Under the pieces are notes generated by a model, which saw nothing but the letters and a program-made list of their open reading frames with translations, did not search any database and had not been told where the DNA came from. From Alphaproteobacteria bacterium (GTDB lineage: Bacteria > Pseudomonadota > Alphaproteobacteria > Micropepsales > Micropepsaceae), in contig CANBZE010000100.1 of assembly GCA_947373775.1 (NCBI GenBank), positions 1 through 6,955 of the forward strand: DNA of 6,955 nucleotides. Reading direction: 5' to 3'. Made by a program: the position numbers and the translations under genes. The number at the start of each line of letters is the position of its first letter. The first letter of the stretch is position 1. This document shows, piece after piece, positions 6,255 through 6,955 of the stretch.

Positions 6255-6955
6255 GTGACCAAAGCGCTGACCGTTGCCGGCCTGTCGCGCCGTTATGGCG
6301 CAATACAGGCGGCTGATGGCATCAGCTTTGAAATCGCGGCGGGCGAGGTGTTCGGACTGCTGGGGCCGAACGGCGCGGGAAAGACCACGACCATTGAGTG
6401 CGTGTTGGGCCTGGTGCGGCCCGATGCCGGCAGCGTCCAGGTTTGCGGGATTGATGCACTGGCGCAGCCGCAAGATGCGCGGGCGAAGACCGGCGCGGTG
6501 CTGCAAGCGACAGGTCTTCCCGACAAGATCACACCGCGCGAGGCACTGGACGTGTTCGGCGCGTTCTATCCCGTTCCCTTGAAGACAGACGCGCTGCTGG
6601 ATCGCTTCGGTCTGCGCGAAAAACAGGACGCGGCTTACGACACCCTGTCCGGGGGCCAGAAGCAGCGGCTGGCCTTGGCGCTGGCCTTTGTCGGTGATCC
6701 GCAACTGCTGGTGCTGGACGAGCCGGCCACAGGACTGGATATCCAGATGCGGCGCGAACTGCACGGTCATATCCGCGAGATCAGGGCAACGGGGTGTGCC
6801 GTGTTGCTGGCCACCCATGACATGGACGAAGCGGCGCAGCTGTGCGACCGGATCGCGGTGATCGCGGACGGCAGGATCGTGGCGACGGGCACAACTGCGG
6901 AGTTGATCGCAGGGTCTGGTGGCAGCCTGGAAGAAGTCATCCTGAAACTGACGGG
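6255..6955 (+). CDS. ABC-2-type transporter ATP-binding protein, partial (3' end off the window)
   Basis: This is the nucleotide-binding subunit of an ABC exporter; 233 codons are visible without a stop. It starts at a GTG 13 bases after the dehydrogenase stop; no ATG exists in frame between them and the ribosome binding site is poor, so translation may be coupled. All ATPase motifs are intact: Walker A GPNGAGKT (37-44), Q-loop Gln84, signature LSGGQ (131-135), Walker B LLVLDE (151-156), D-loop around GLD (160-162) and H-loop His188 (ATHD). The order and the GLLGPNGAGKTTT...LGLVRPDAG pattern match the DrrA/CcmA/NodI-like group, which pairs with a separate ABC-2 permease. That permease would be expected just downstream, outside the window. 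Substrate cannot be deduced. Usual length is about 240-310 residues, so little of the gene is missing. Whether it works with the dehydrogenase or merely shares its transcript is open. Confidence 0.92.
   Translation, partial: MTKALTVAGLSRRYGAIQAADGISFEIAAGEVFGLLGPNGAGKTTTIECVLGLVRPDAGSVQVCGIDALAQPQDARAKTGAVLQATGLPDKITPREALDVFGAFYPVPLKTDALLDRFGLREKQDAAYDTLSGGQKQRLALALAFVGDPQLLVLDEPATGLDIQMRRELHGHIREIRATGCAVLLATHDMDEAAQLCDRIAVIADGRIVATGTTAELIAGSGGSLEEVILKLT

Noticed and set aside
3581..6262. 893-codon open frame on the minus strand
   Set aside because: It is entirely antisense to the dehydrogenase gene, whose signal peptide, heme motif and domain order are clear. The His/Arg/Gln/Gly-rich product shows no recognisable domain, as expected for a shadow frame in GC-rich coding DNA.
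6150..6818. 222-codon minus-strand frame at the right edge
   Set aside because: It is antisense to the ABC ATPase, which retains every expected ATPase motif on the plus strand.

Overview
The window is GC-rich (roughly 60-65% by eye) with the dense, short-spaced gene layout of a proteobacterium. The best taxonomic hint is the mannonate dehydratase, which from memory closely resembles the characterised ManD of Novosphingobium aromaticivorans. A STAS / metallo-beta-lactamase / CHASE2 gene trio also fits an alphaproteobacterium. This is inference from protein resemblance, not a database result. No tRNA, rRNA, CRISPR array, insertion sequence or phage gene was seen.

Layout. Positions 1-2106 (minus strand) hold a tight three-gene set read right to left: a single-domain STAS protein, an RNase Z/ElaC-like metallo-beta-lactamase hydrolase, and a membrane CHASE2 sensor that runs off the left edge. 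The first two genes overlap by ATGA and the last two by 26 bases, so they are very probably one translationally coupled operon. Positions 2107-2230 form a short spacer with a hairpin, a 14-bp alternating GC palindrome and a weak promoter candidate. Positions 2231-3442 (minus strand) encode D-mannonate dehydratase (manD), probably starting at a GTG with a strong ribosome binding site. Positions 3443-3625 are a divergent control region. Positions 3626-6241 (plus strand) encode a large exported protein with a PVC-type dehydrogenase propeller, HEAT-like repeats and a C-terminal cytochrome c domain. After a 13-base gap, 6255 to the right edge holds the ATP-binding subunit of an ABC-2-type transporter, starting at GTG and incomplete at its 3' end.

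How the genes may work together. manD and the cytochrome-linked dehydrogenase are divergent and share one control region. This suggests, without proving it, co-regulated use of a sugar or sugar acid: periplasmic oxidation with electrons passed to the respiratory chain, and cytoplasmic dehydration of D-mannonate to 2-keto-3-deoxy-D-gluconate. The STAS-MBL-CHASE2 set looks like a separate signalling module: a membrane sensor, a possible phosphodiesterase-type hydrolase and a partner-switch protein. It is the most interesting unexplained unit here. Its output domain lies beyond the left edge.
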